From Streptomyces sp. WAC08241 (lineage in GTDB: Bacteria > Actinomycetota > Actinomycetes > Streptomycetales > Streptomycetaceae): a stretch of DNA of 64,000 nt. Shown here in pieces: positions 1 to 9,038 of the stretch. The position numbers were made by a program, and so were the translations under genes. Within the stretch, counting starts at the first letter, position 1; every line of letters begins with the position of its first letter. The stretch lies in NCBI GenBank assembly GCA_007858575.1, contig CP042279.1, positions 2,542,001 to 2,606,000 on the forward strand, read 5' to 3'. A model generated the notes under the pieces. That model was not told the origin of the DNA, made no database searches, and worked only from the letters and a program-made list of their open reading frames with translations.

Positions 1-347
1 GGGTGTGGACGAAGTCGAAGCTGCCGGGCTCCTCGCCGCTCACGGCCGCGTCCCCGTGGACCAGGCGGACGTTGTCCAGGCCCCGGGCGGCGACCTCCTC
101 CCGGGCCCGCTCCACCATCGAGGCCTGGACGTCCAGTCCGACGACCTCGCCCCGGGACCGACCCGGTCGGCGAGCAGGTCCATGATGCCCAGCGGGCCGC
201 AGCCGACGTCGAGGGCCCGCTCGCCCGGTCCGGGACCGCACCGTTCGAGGAGCTGCCGGGCCTCCGGGCGGAACAGCTCGCCCTGGAAGAGCATCCGGTC
301 CAGTTCGAGGCGGCGGCGCCCATCAGGTACTGGTCGGCCACGGTCAT
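1..347 (-). CDS. SAM-dependent methyltransferase (partial, runs off left edge)
   Basis: N-terminal part of a class I methyltransferase. The sequence shows the SAM-binding glycine loop (ALDVGCGPLGIMDLLADRVG) about 30 residues in, followed by an acidic strand-2 region, with at least two frame changes needed to read through. The start ATG at 345-347 overlaps the stop of the upstream small gene as ATGA, so the two are translationally coupled. It is the last visible gene of a seven-gene minus-strand operon, and would methylate a product or intermediate of that pathway (inference). The C-terminal substrate-binding part lies outside the window, so the methyl acceptor cannot be predicted. Confidence 0.75.
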   Translation of the reverse strand, partial: MTVADQYLMGAAASNWTGCSSRASCSARRPGSSSNGAVPDRASGPSTSAAARWASWTCSPTGSVPGRGRRTGRPGLDGGAGPGGGRRPGPGQRPPGPRGRGRERRGARQLRLRPH

Positions 348-664
348 GGGGCGGCTCCTTGGAGTGAAGGCGTCGTACGGGGGTCGCTCGGCGGAGGCGG
401 GGACGGGGGCAGGGCGCGCAGTCGGGTCCGCAGCCGGAGCACCGCCTCGCGCAGCGGCGTCAGCCGGGCCGGGGTCCACTCCTCGGGTACGTCCGGCCAG
501 TGCGGGCGCAGCGCGGACAGCGCGGCCGGGGTGAGCCGGACGGCGCCGCCGGCCCCGGCGGCCGCCCCGTCGAGCCGGCCGGCCTCGGTGTTCCACCGCA
601 CCGCTTCGTCGCGGGATAGGCCGGGCGGCAGCCGCAGGGCGACGTGCCGGTGCGTGACGGTCAC
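344..664 (-). CDS. Small hypothetical protein, operon member
   Basis: About 106 residues, rich in Arg, Ala and Pro, with no motif I recognise. It starts MTVTHRHVALRL and has a proline-rich end. The start is GTG at 662-664, overlapping the TGA of the oxidoreductase gene as GTGA, and its own stop overlaps the methyltransferase ATG. Both overlaps support a real gene. The position between an oxidoreductase and a methyltransferase suggests an accessory or carrier-type role in the same pathway, but nothing in the sequence shows one. No function assigned. Confidence 0.55.
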   Translation of the reverse strand: MTVTHRHVALRLPPGLSRDEAVRWNTEAGRLDGAAAGAGGAVRLTPAALSALRPHWPDVPEEWTPARLTPLREAVLRLRTRLRALPPSPPPPSDPRTTPSLQGAAP

Positions 665-1464
665 GGGTAGCCACCGGGCAGTCTGGCGGGGCCGGGCAGG
701 TGCCCGGTGTGGCTGGGGCCCGCGCCCGCGAGGGCGGCGAGGGGGCCGCGGCGGCCAGCGCCCCCACCTCGTTGAGGTGGCTCCGGGCGCGCCGGCGGAC
801 CGCGGTCAGTTCGCCGGTCAGGTCGACGGGGACCCGTCCAGCCAGGCCCGTGCGTCGAGGCCGGGCGCTTCGGGGGTGTGCAGGTGGGCGTGGTGGGCCA
901 GCAGGTGCAGTCGCCGGGGTCGGCGACGCCGGTCCGGGCGGCCAGCGCGGCGGCCAGGGTGGCGACGTTGCCCACCCCGCAGACCACCGGTGCGCCGAGG
1001 GCGGTGAGGAGCGGGTTGACGGCGTCGGGGAAGCAGGCGTTGACGAGCAGGGTGTCCGGTGCGGCCCGTTCGGCCGCCCGGGCGTAGCGCAGGACGTGTC
1101 CGGTCTGCAGGGCAGGGTCAGGGCGAACCCGGCTCGGGACACCAGGTCCGTCCAGGCGGAGGGGCGGTGCGGCTCTCCGCGGGGCTGTGTTCGGAGGTGC
1201 AGACCACCAGGACGTCGGGGCGGACGGAGGCCAGCAGGCGCTCCAGCCCGTCCGGGTCGCCGGGGTCGGCCCCGTGTCCCCGGCAGGTGGGGGAGCGCCG
1301 CTCAGTGCCGCGTGGTCACGGGCCAGCTCGGCTAGTTCGCCCGCCCGGCCCGCGTCGGAGCCGAGGACGGACAGGTCGAGCGGTTCCCGGTGCCGGGCCA
1401 GGGCGCGCAGCAGGGTTCCGGCGAAGGCGCCGGTCCCGGCGATCGCGATGCGCGGCGGGCTCAT
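661..1464 (-). CDS. NAD(P)-binding Rossmann-fold oxidoreductase
   Basis: The N-terminus reads MSPPRIAIAGTGAFAGTLLR, a beta-alpha-beta dinucleotide-binding fingerprint (GTGAFAG) right at the start. Further on, after frame changes, come LLVNACFPDAVNPLL and GVGNVATLAAAL, like the substrate-pocket region of saccharopine, homoserine or ketopantoate-type dehydrogenases. About 265 residues, short for Gfo/Idh/MocA enzymes. ATG at 1462-1464 overlaps the upstream stop as ATGA, and its stop overlaps the next GTG. It probably oxidises or reduces an amino-acid-like intermediate of the operon's pathway. The exact family is unsure because several indels break the middle of the gene. Confidence 0.65.
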   Translation of the reverse strand: MSPPRIAIAGTGAFAGTLLRALARHREPLDLSVLGSDAGRAGELAELARDHAALSGAPPPAGDTGPTPATRTGWSACWPPSAPTSWWSAPPNTAPRRAAPPLRLDGPGVPSRVRPDPALQTGHVLRYARAAERAAPDTLLVNACFPDAVNPLLTALGAPVVCGVGNVATLAAALAARTGVADPGDCTCWPTTPTCTPPKRPASTHGPGWTGPRRPDRRTDRGPPARPEPPQRGGGAGRRGPLAALAGAGPSHTGHLPGPARLPGGYP

Positions 1465-2646
1465 CGGCCGCCTCCGAGGAAGGCGTCGAGGTCGAGCAGG
1501 CGCGGTTCGGGCAGCCCGGGCAGCGTGCGCTGACGTCCAGCCGTGGCGGGCGCTGGGCGTCGGTGAAGTAGGTGGGCGTCATGCGCGGGCCGTCCGGTCC
1601 CGCGGTCCAGCTCAGCAGCGGGTTGGCCACCAGCAGGTCACGGACCCGGGGGTGTCGTTGCGTACGTACAGGCGTATCCGCTTGCGGGAGAAGTGGTTGG
1701 GCGGCAACTGGACGCGGGGGCGAACTTGCGCTTCCACTGGAAGATGCCCTTGCTGAGGAACGCCTCGGTGCCGAAGAAGTCCACGTGCGGTACGCGCCGC
1801 GCGCAGGCCCACCGCAGCAGCAGGTGGTACACCGCTTTGAACGCGCCGTCCGCGTAGTGCTGTTCGTCGCCGTCCAGGACGCCGAGGAGCCGGGTGGTGA
1901 GCGTACGGCGGTCCGGCGACCAGTGGCACAGCACGCCGGCCACCCGCCGGCCGCCGCTGGTCACGAACAGCAGCGTGCCCCGCGGCAGGATGGCGTGCGC
2001 GCCACGGGCAGGCTCGGTGCGGCTGCGGTCGCCGTGGCGGCGCCGCATGGTCGGCCGGTGCATACGCCGGTAGAAGAAGTCGAGGGCCTCCGGGAGGGGT
2101 CCTCCTGGAGTTCCCAGTCGTGCCGGCGCTGGTTGCGGTTGAACTCCCATCGTTCGCGCCGGGAGATCTGCCGTTGGAGCTCCTCCTGGGACGGGGGACG
2201 TCGACCACCAGGTGCACCCGGAAGGGCGCGGTGAGCGCGGTGGTGTCGGGCAGCCGGTCCATCCGCGCGGCGTCGGCCCCCACGACCACGAGGTCGGCCG
2301 GCGGCCACCGTCCCTCGGCGAGGTGCCGCCAGCCGATGCGGGCGGTCTGACGGTACGTCACGGGTGCGCCCAGGCGGGCGCGTTGGTGTTCGAGGAGCTG
2401 CAGGATGTTGGCCTCTCCTGGGGGAGGCCGGCGTAGGCGATGACGGGTGCGCCGGGCGGGCCGTGCGAGACGGTGGCCCGGACGCTGCGGGCGCGGTGTC
2501 GGCCAGCCGGCGGGCGGTCCGCCAGCCGACGCCCGGGCTGTTGTTCCAGGCGTACGCCGCCCGGAGCGCAGCGGCGAGGTGGGGCGGGCGGGGCCGTCGG
2601 GCGGGGCCGGGTCGGCGGTCCGGGCGGGTGGGAGGAGAGCAGGCAA
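1461..2646 (-). CDS. GNAT/FemAB-like N-acyltransferase
   Basis: Read across several frame changes. The recognisable part is the C-terminal half: a segment with TLLFVTSGGRRVAGVL, then YADGAFKAVYHLLLRWAC and VDFFGTEAFLSKGIFQWKR, the pattern of GNAT/FemAB-type acyltransferases, where a lysine-rich loop follows the last strands. About 380 residues, so a two-lobed GNAT or FemAB-like protein, larger than a single GNAT domain. The stop overlaps the oxidoreductase start. The start is uncertain: a TTG at 2646 is used here, but translation may begin nearer the DUF6002 stop at 2695. Likely role: transferring an acyl or aminoacyl group to an amine made by the upstream enzymes (inference). Confidence 0.55.
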
Positions 2647-2694
2647 GGGGTCCCCTGACGGAAGAAGACGGGCTCCGGCGCGGGCTGCCGGAGG

Positions 2695-4099
2695 TCAGGC
2701 GGCCGCCTCCCGCACCAGTGCGCGCAGGTCGTCGAGGGAGTCGACGGGCCGGAGGTGTTCGTCGCGTACGGGGCGGAAGTCGCCGCTGTGGTAGGAGCCC
2801 GAGGCGTGCACCAGGACCTCGGGGTCGGTGAGCAGTCCCCGGTCGATGGCGTTGAACACGCCGGTGAGCGCCATGACGAGCGACCACTCCCGCAGTCGGC
2901 GCGGGTCGCTCGGCAGGACGACGCCGTGCGGGGCGAGCAGCTCGCGGATCGCGGGATAGCGCTCGACGCACTCGACGAGCGACACGACGATGCCGCCGCC
3001 GCCCTGCCGGCGGATGATCTCGTTCATCCGCGGGGAGGTGGCCGGGGTGTGGGTGTAGAAGGTGGGGTCGAGCTGTTCGTCGGCCGCGTGGGCGGCGAAC
3101 GGGAAGCGGGGGTCCTCGCTCTGGACGAGGAGTCCGTCGCGGGCCTCCCACACGGGCCGGTGGTCGAAGCTGCCGTGGTGGAGGCTGGCGACCATGTCGG
3201 GCGTGCCGAGGTGCTGGACCAGGAAGTAGCCGGCGCCTTCGGCGGGCCACTGGCGGCTGGTGTGCCACTGCTGGCCGTGGAAGTGGCCGAGCAGTCCGAA
3301 GGCGCTGGACACCGCGTGGGCGTGGACGCGCGGTTCCCGCGGGAGGTTGTCGCGCTCGAAGAGGGCGCGTACGGCGTCGGCGACCATGTAGTTGCCCAGG
3401 TCCATGGTGTGCCACAGCCGGACCCCGTGGGCGGCGAAGACGGCGTCGGCCTCCGCGTCCACCACGGCCCGCGCGAGCTCCTTGACCTGCGCGGAGCCTC
3501 CGCCGTGCGAGACGGCCACCGGTGGGCGCGGCGCCGTTCCGCGTCCTGCGCGAGCGGCGAGTCCCACAGCTTGGCGGCGGAGACGGAGGGCACCACGCAG
3601 GCGATGCGCAGCTCCCGCTCGGTCACCAGGCCCGACTCGTGGGCGCGCAGCACGGCGTCGCGCAGTGCCGTGGCCTTGTTCGCGCTGGACGGGGTGACGA
3701 TCATGACCGGTTCGCCGGTGCGGCGGACGTGGGCGACGGCCCGGGCCACGATCACCAGGGAGGCGAACGTCTTGGTGGTGCGGGTCCGCGGGTTGTGCAT
3801 CAGGTTGAGCAGGCCCAGGCGGGTGCCGGCCCGCTCCCCGAGGTGGTGCGCGCTCATGGTGGAGGGCGCGAAGAACGTCTCCAGCGACGGGCTCGGCTCG
3901 GGCAGTTCCCAGCGGGGCGAGAACCCCGCGGGGGTCTCGGCGGCGTCCCCTGCCGCGGCCAGGATCCGGCGCAGTTCCCGGTCGTAGCGGGTCAGCGCGG
4001 CGGGGCACACGACGCTCTCCGGGGAGGCGGCGGGAGTGTTGGAGGCGGCGGCGGGGCCGTCGTGTCGCGGGTGGCCGGCCCGGGTGTCGTGGTCGTCAT
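2695..4099 (-). CDS. DUF6002-like protein, possible fold-type II PLP enzyme
   Basis: About 465 residues with one or two frame changes near 3530. I recall this family as DUF6002, restricted to actinomycetes, but could not check it. Two stretches look like fold-type II PLP enzymes (threonine or cysteine synthase type): NPRTRTTKTFASL resembles the loop that carries the Schiff-base lysine, and VTPSSANKATALRDAV resembles the phosphate/substrate SSGNxGxALA loop. The second half (HGQQWHTSRQWPAEGAGYFL, then PRMNEIIRRQGGGGIVVSL) is well preserved. ATG at 4097-4099 overlaps the panD stop. In an operon with PanD it may act on beta-alanine or an aspartate-derived substrate. Function is unproven. Confidence 0.6.
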
Positions 4100-4517
4100 C
4101 GGGCGGCTCCCTGGAGCACGTCGCCGCGGGTCAGTTCCGCGACGGGGGTCTCGGCGGGTCGTGGCCGACGGTCACGGGCCGGTTGCTCCGGTCCACGAAG
4201 ACGACGTACGGCTTGTTGTCCCTGGCCTCCTGCTCGGCCACCGTGCGGTATCCGATGATGATGACCAGGTCGCCCGGGGAGATCAGCCGGGCGGCCGCGC
4301 CGTTGATGCCGATGACCCCGCTGTCGGCCTCGCCCTCGATGACGTAGGTGGTGAGCCGGTTGCCGTTGTCGATGTCGACGATGTCGACCTGCTCGCCGGG
4401 CAGCAGGTCGGCCGCCTCCATCAGGGTGCGGTCGATGGTCACCGAGCCGACGTAGTGCAGGTCCGCCTGGGTGACCGTGGCGCGGTGGATCTTGCTGTGC
4501 AGCATGGTCCGGTACAT
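4096..4517 (-). CDS. panD: Aspartate 1-decarboxylase (PanD-type, pyruvoyl)
   Basis: Converts L-aspartate to beta-alanine and CO2. The start [19 protein letters not shown] is classic Pan[12 protein letters not shown] contains the Gly-Ser self-cleavage site at about residue 25, where the serine becomes the pyruvoyl cofactor. The core ends with [12 protein letters not shown]. Length (about 125-140) matches the family. A one-base shift after GHDPP gives a tail that ends in a TGA overlapping the next ATG as ATGA; unshifted, it stops near 4131. It is not next to panB or panC but between a dioxygenase and a DUF6002 gene, so it probably supplies beta-alanine to a specialised product and not to CoA synthesis. 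Confidence 0.92.
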
Positions 4518-4536
4518 GGGTACCCCTCCGGGGGTG

Positions 4537-5291
4537 TCAGCCGGCTATCTGGATGCGGCGCAGGTGGCGGTTGCGGTCGCTGAAGGCGTTGCGCGCGTGC
4601 AGGAGCCGCCAGTTGTCCCACACCAACATGTCGCGTTCGCGGTAGTCCACGGCGACGTGGTCGCGCTCGAAGCTCTTGTGCCAGCGGTCCTGGAGCTCCG
4701 CGACCGGGTCGTCGTCGTCCCGGATGAGGTTGTTGCAACTGAACCGGACGATCGGCCCCTCAGGGTGGTCCTCCAGAACGGGGTGGCGGGTGTGCAGGTC
4801 GAGGCCGAGCCGCTGCACGCCCTCGGTGGTCTTCCACGCGTAGTCCGTGTCCAGCAGCCGCTGCCTCTCCTGCTCCGACAGCGCTTCCACCAGGGGACGC
4901 GTGTCCATGAGGGTGGTCTCGCCGCCGGGTCCCTCGGCCGGGGAGACGCACCACAGGGCGATGTAGCGGGGCGGGGTGACGGCGAAGTCGTACCCCTCGG
5001 AGTGCGGGGTGAGGGGCGGTGTTGCCCGCGTGGTAGACGTCGTCCATGCCCGGTTCGGGACGTACGTCGCCCACCACGGCGCCCGTGTAGTTGGGCACGA
5101 AGTCGCCCAGGCTCCGGCACAGGCGCACCGGGTCGAACTCCTCGGTCACGTTGCACAGCAGCACGTAACCGTGTTCGTCCATGAGCTGGTGGAAGGTCTC
5201 ATCAGCAGCTCCTCCTGGAGCGGCTGCCGGTTGAAGTCGAGCTGGGACAGGATGCTGACGGGGAATGGGCCACGTACTCCTCCGTGGACAT
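4537..5291 (-). CDS. TauD/TfdA-family Fe(II)/2-oxoglutarate dioxygenase
   Basis: About 250 residues once a shift near 5195 and one near 5010 are bridged, starting [11 protein letters not shown] at 5289-5291. The iron-binding facial triad is visible: HSEGYDF gives the H-x-E pair, [19 protein letters not shown] gives the distal histidine and the 2-oxoglutarate-binding arginine. [18 protein letters not shown] is the usual TauD segment between them. The gene ends 20 bp before panD and heads the operon. It would hydroxylate or desaturate an amino-acid-like substrate such as aspartate, beta-alanine or a later intermediate (inference). The N-terminal boundary is likely but not proven. Confidence 0.8.
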
Positions 5292-5876
5292 GCGAGTGCT
5301 GACCACTCGGCGGTCTGATGTCCGCGGCGGCTGCCGAGCCGCGGGCGGATGTCGTAGGGCGCCGTGTCCCGCACGGCGCTTGCCGCGAAGGAACACGCGG
5401 CGACCGGGTTCGTCGGATCCGGCGGGGCGCGCGACGCGTCTGCCGGATCGAGGGGTACGCCCGGCCGGGCCTCGGCACGGGCGTCGTTCACTCCCTGGCG
5501 GCGAGGGGACTGTGCGTCCTTCCCGTCGACCGGATCGGAACACTGCCACAAGCCTCTTCCGGCCGGCCCCCGTGACCTCCAAATGCTTTCGCTAACGCAT
5601 CAGTTCACGCCGAATATGCCAGCGGGAACTCGCTTCCCGCGGGTCGCCGGAACCCTGGTCAGCCCGGCCCGCGATCCGTGCCGGGCGCACGGGACGCGCC
5701 CTCAGGTCGGCTGAAACCCTTCCCGCCGCTCCGGGGAAGCAGGGCCTCCGACAGCCCCTCCCACCCCGAACATCCCTACGCCGCACACGTCCCCCACAAG
5801 CGGAATGTCCGGTGTGGCGGGGAACCGGCCGTGCGGGCGGGCCCGCTCCTGGGCCGCGTCGGGCGGCCGAGCCCGC
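5292..5876. other. Intergenic region with hairpin, no confident gene
   Basis: About 585 bp between the TauD-type gene and the GAF gene, both on the minus strand. I see no credible coding sequence. A perfect 7-bp-stem hairpin (GCGGGAA / TTCCCGC, 5-nt loop) sits at 5622-5640. It may be a terminator for the GAF gene transcript or part of the operon's control region. The operon promoter should lie just to the right of 5291, but I cannot pick it out. Confidence 0.5.
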
Positions 5877-6356
5877 TCAGGCGTTCGCGGCGGCGTCGTC
5901 GACGATGAACGCCTCGCCCTCAAGGCCGACCAGGAAGTAGCAGAAGTTCTGCTCCACCGGGTTCTGCCGGTCGTCGAGCGCTTCGGTGTCGACACCGACG
6001 CACGCCTACCAGAACGAGCGGTCCGCATCGACCAGCGTCACGAACGCCCGCCCGGTCCCGGTGGTCCTGGCGGCCAGGCCGACGAGGTCCTCGAAGACCG
6101 CCTCGGGCCCGGTGTCCAGCAGGGCGGCGGCTTCCACCGCGGCCAGGCGCGCGGGGTCCGAGAGCGCGGCCGGCAGGCCGTCCGCCCGCGGCCCACCGGG
6201 GAAATCCGTGCTCGCCACCTGTCCGGTCGCCCCTTCCCCGCCGATGGGAGCACCAGTACGGACGAGCACAGCGTGCCGGCGAACAGGGGCCACCCTGGTG
6301 ATCCACCGGGCAGGTCCCGCGGGCCCCGCGTGGGCGACGATGGACACTGGAGTCAT
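5877..6356 (-). CDS. GAF-domain protein, short or truncated
   Basis: About 160 residues. After a variable N-terminus comes the start of a GAF domain: ARLAAVEAAALLDTGPEAVF, then TTGTGRAFVTLVDADRSFW, a frame change, and VEQNFCYFLVGLEGEAFIVD. The segment around NFCYF matches the SFCRYVV stretch of bacterial light- or stress-signalling GAF domains. It stops at DDAAANA, just after the middle of the domain, so the second half (usually WAGFPV...GTFCV) is missing. It is a truncated sensor, or a gene cut by an unrecognised frameshift. It is divergent from the phosphatase gene at 6410, with which it may share a promoter region and signalling role. Confidence 0.6.
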
Positions 6357-6409
6357 GAGCACTCTGTACGAGAGCGGCGTGCGGGCTTCGACGACGAGGG
6401 ACGCCGCCG

Positions 6410-7713
6410 GTGAGTGATCACGAGCGTGACGCGCGGGGGCGGCGGATGCTGGCCGGTCTGCTGGCCGCGAGCCACCTGATGCCGCTGGAACTGCTGCCCT
6501 CCACCGTGACCGAGCACACCAGGACCGTGGGCTTCACCCAGGTCCTGATCTACCTGGGGACCTCCAGCGCGACGTGCTGCGGCTGCTGACCGGCCGGGGC
6601 CTGGACGCCGGGCAGGACACGGCCGGCGAGGAGGCCGAGCTGAAGATCGAAGGCAGCCTGGCCGGGCGCGCCTACCAGTACGGGCAGATCCTGCCCGAGG
6701 GCCGGAGGACGCGGTCGAGAGGCATTGGTGGGTGCCGTTGCTGGACGGCACCGAACGCCTGGGCGTTTTGCGGATCACGACCGCCGACGACGACGTGCGG
6801 GCACGCGAGGACATGACCCTGCTGGCCGCGCTGATCGCCCTGATCCTGCACAGCAAGGAGCCCAACAGCGACGCGCTCGCCCGGCTGACCCGGGCCCGGC
6901 CGATGAACATCGCGGCCGAGATGCAGTGGAACCTGACGCCGCCGCGCAGCTACGCGGACGGCCGGGTGGTGATCTCCGCGTCCATGGAGCCCGCCTACAC
7001 CATCAGCGGCGACGCCTACGACTACGCCACCGCCGATCATGTGGTGCACCTGGCGGTGTTCGACGCGATGGGTCACGACACCGCCGCGGGCCTGACCGCC
7101 AACCTCGCCGTCGCGGCCTGCCGCAACTCCCGCCGCCAGGGCCTGGGGCTGGCCGAGGTCAGCGAGAGGACCGAGGAAGTGCTGATCGAGCAGTACGGTC
7201 ACAAGCGCTACGCCACCGGCATCCTGGCCGATCTCGACACCCGCACCGGCCTGCTGACCTGGGTCAACCGCGGGCATCACCCGCCGGTCCTCATGCGCGC
7301 CGGCCGCTGGCACAGCCATCTGGACTGCCGCCCCACCCATCCGATGGGCACCGGTCTGGGCCTGCCCACCACGCTGTGCCGCGAACAGCTCCAGCCCGGC
7401 GACCGGATCGTGCTCTACACCGACGGCATCATCGAGGCGCGCGACGCCGGCGGTCAGGAGTTCGGTGTGGAGCGCTTCACCGACTTCCTCGACCGCCAGC
7501 AGGCCGAGGGCCTGCCCGTGCCCGAGACCCTGCGCCGCCTCATGCACGCCGTCCTGGAGCATCACGACGGACAGTTGCAGGACGACGCCACCGTCCTGTT
7601 CTGCGAATGGCTCGGCCCCCGGCCGCGCCCAGCCGGCTGGCCGCGGCCCTGGCCGGCCTGCCGCCCGAAGAACCCGTCGCCCCGCACCACCACGCCAGGA
7701 GCACCCCCGATGA
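6410..7713 (+). CDS. SpoIIE-family PP2C serine phosphatase with N-terminal GAF-like region
   Basis: About 430 residues. The N-terminal ~150 residues (MLAGLLAASHLMPLELLPS to DMTLLAALIALILHSK) resemble a degenerate GAF sensor. The PP2C domain follows: PPRSYADGRVVISASMEPAY, then SGDAYDYATADHVVHLAVFD with the first metal-binding Asp, DAMGHDTAAGLTANLAV, RGHHPPVLM, LYTDGIIEAR and DDATVLF, all hallmark SpoIIE motifs. GTG at 6410 is preferred because it keeps the frame open. One G is missing near 6560 (YLGDLQ expected). The stop overlaps the STAS gene as ATGA. It probably dephosphorylates the anti-sigma antagonist encoded next door in a partner-switching pathway. Confidence 0.88.
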
Positions 7714-8062
7714 GCACCGGTCTCAAGGTCATCGTCCAGGAACAAGACGACCGCCTCGTCCTGCTCACCGTCGCCGGCGCGCCTTGGACCACGACACCTC
7801 CGCCGTCCTGCTCGAACAGGCCACCGCCGCCATGGGCACCCCCACCACCTGGTCCTGGACATGTCCGGAGTCACCTTCGCGACTCCTCCGGCCTCAACAC
7901 CCTCCTGCGCCTGAACCGCCACACCCGGGCCGACCACACCGCCTCACCCTGGTCGCCGTCCCCGCCCAGCTCCGGCGACTTCTGAGGATCACCGGCACGG
8001 ACACCGTCCTCACCCTGCGCGACAACCTCGCCGAGGCCCGGGCCGTCCACGACAGGACATAG
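7710..8062 (+). CDS. STAS-domain anti-sigma factor antagonist
   Basis: About 115 residues starting MSTGLKVIVQEQDDRLVLLT. After frame repairs it reads GALDHDTSAVLLEQ, then LVLDMSGVTF followed by DSSGLNTLLRLNRH. The DSSGL motif carries the serine phosphorylated by RsbW-type kinases. It ends with LTLRDNLAEARAVHDRT. Its start overlaps the phosphatase stop, so the pair is co-translated, the usual arrangement in which the SpoIIE phosphatase reactivates the antagonist, which in turn binds the anti-sigma kinase. No kinase or sigma gene is adjacent. Three small indels are needed, all in G/C runs. Confidence 0.85.
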
Positions 8063-8108
8063 ACAGGGCCACCGCCTTCGTCGTGTTCCTCCCGATGCGC
8101 GGCCCAGG

Positions 8109-8304
8109 TCAGGCGTTCAGGGCGTCTTCGAGGGTGGGGTGGCAGGGGACGACGGTGTCGACGCCGATCAAGTCCGCCACGACCCGCGGAGCCGTGCCGT
8201 CCGTAGAGCACCTCGGCGCCCGGGGCGCGGGCGAAGAAGCCGGTCGCCGCGTCGAGGTCGGGAACGGTGACCCCGATGTGGTCGATGCCGCGGCGGACAG
8301 GGCC
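8109..8304 (-). pseudogene. VOC (glyoxalase/dioxygenase-fold) domain remnant
   Basis: One frame reads GIDHIGVTVPDLDAATGFFA followed by RAPGAEVLYG, the unmistakable first beta-alpha-beta-beta module of a vicinal-oxygen-chelate protein, with the metal-binding His in DHIG. After about 45 residues the similarity ends and the reading passes into VVADLIGVDTVVPCHPTLED before a stop. A normal VOC protein is 120-150 residues with two modules, so this is the 5' piece only. It may be a decayed gene or one truncated by rearrangement. The start is not visible, because the stop of the gene to the right lies only a few codons upstream. Confidence 0.55.
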
Positions 8305-8313
8305 GCGTGGGGC

Positions 8314-8552
8314 TCAGGAAGCGGCGCCGGACGGACGCAGACGGCGTAGGGGCTGTTCGAGTTCGCGCTGGTAGAAGTCGATGAATCCGTCTTCTCCAGG
8401 ACGTCCTCTTCGCGCACGGTGGCGGTGGCCGCGTCGAAGTCGACCGGGTTGGGCAGTTCGCTCATGACCTTCCATCCGGCCAGCGCCCACCGTGACGTCC
8501 TCAGCACTTCCCGGGCGGCGGTGCGCTCGTCCGGCGCCCAGGCCGCGGGCAC
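8314..8552 (-). CDS. Hypothetical protein, uncertain limits
   Basis: Reads MPAAWAPDERTAAREVLRTS, then WKVMSELPNPVDFDAATATV and, after a frame change, KTDFIDFYQRELEQPLRRL before stopping at GAAS. The composition is that of real coding sequence on the minus strand. The DFIDFYQRELEQPL stretch loosely resembles the start of region 2 in ECF sigma factors, but nothing else of that family follows, so I do not assign it. It may start at ATG about 8470 (MSELPNPVDF). It lies just upstream of the VOC remnant, in the same direction. Confidence 0.35.
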
Positions 8553-9038
8553 CTCCGCGTACCCGAACCCGGAGCCGCCGGGTGAGCCGGTCGGTACGGC
8601 TCCACTGCCACGAGCCGTACAGCCCCTCGGGTCCCGGCCGGCCGCGGTGGACGCGGTCCGCCGCCCGTAGGCACGGGCGCCTCCATCGGCGTCTTCCCGG
8701 AGCGGTGAACCCTTCTTGCCGTGCGGTCCGATCGGCCCTCAGGGCTTCCCCGCCGGGCCGGATCCGTGAAGGGGATGAAGGCGGGCACCGGTCACGGCGT
8801 CCCGACGGTTCGCGGTCGCCGTCTTCGCTTTCCGGACGACGGCGGTCCCGGTCCTTCGCTCGTGGCACCACTGATGTCGACCGGAAGGGGCAGAGACGAT
8901 GACGGAAACGAGTCACCCCTTCCGAGAGCGGGAACCGATGAGAGAGCAGAACCAGCGGGTCGGCGGGTTCGCCGTCCGTGAGGTGGAACCGGTGCGGTCG
9001 CGCCGTGCCTCCACCGTCCACGCCGTGGCGGTGCCGCG
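8553..9038. other. Region without a supportable gene
   Basis: About 485 bp of G/C-rich sequence before the permease. Open frames exist on both strands, but their products are arginine/proline-rich with no motif or consistent codon pattern. It presumably includes the permease promoter. I see no strong -35/-10 pair, repeat or hairpin. Confidence 0.4.

Noticed and set aside
2755-3987. Long plus-strand open frame opposite the DUF6002-like gene
   Set aside because: Typical antisense shadow in high-GC DNA. The minus frame shows protein-like composition and operon coupling.
6672-7937. Long minus-strand open frame opposite the PP2C phosphatase
   Set aside because: Shadow of the G/C-rich phosphatase and STAS genes. 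The plus strand has all the catalytic motifs.
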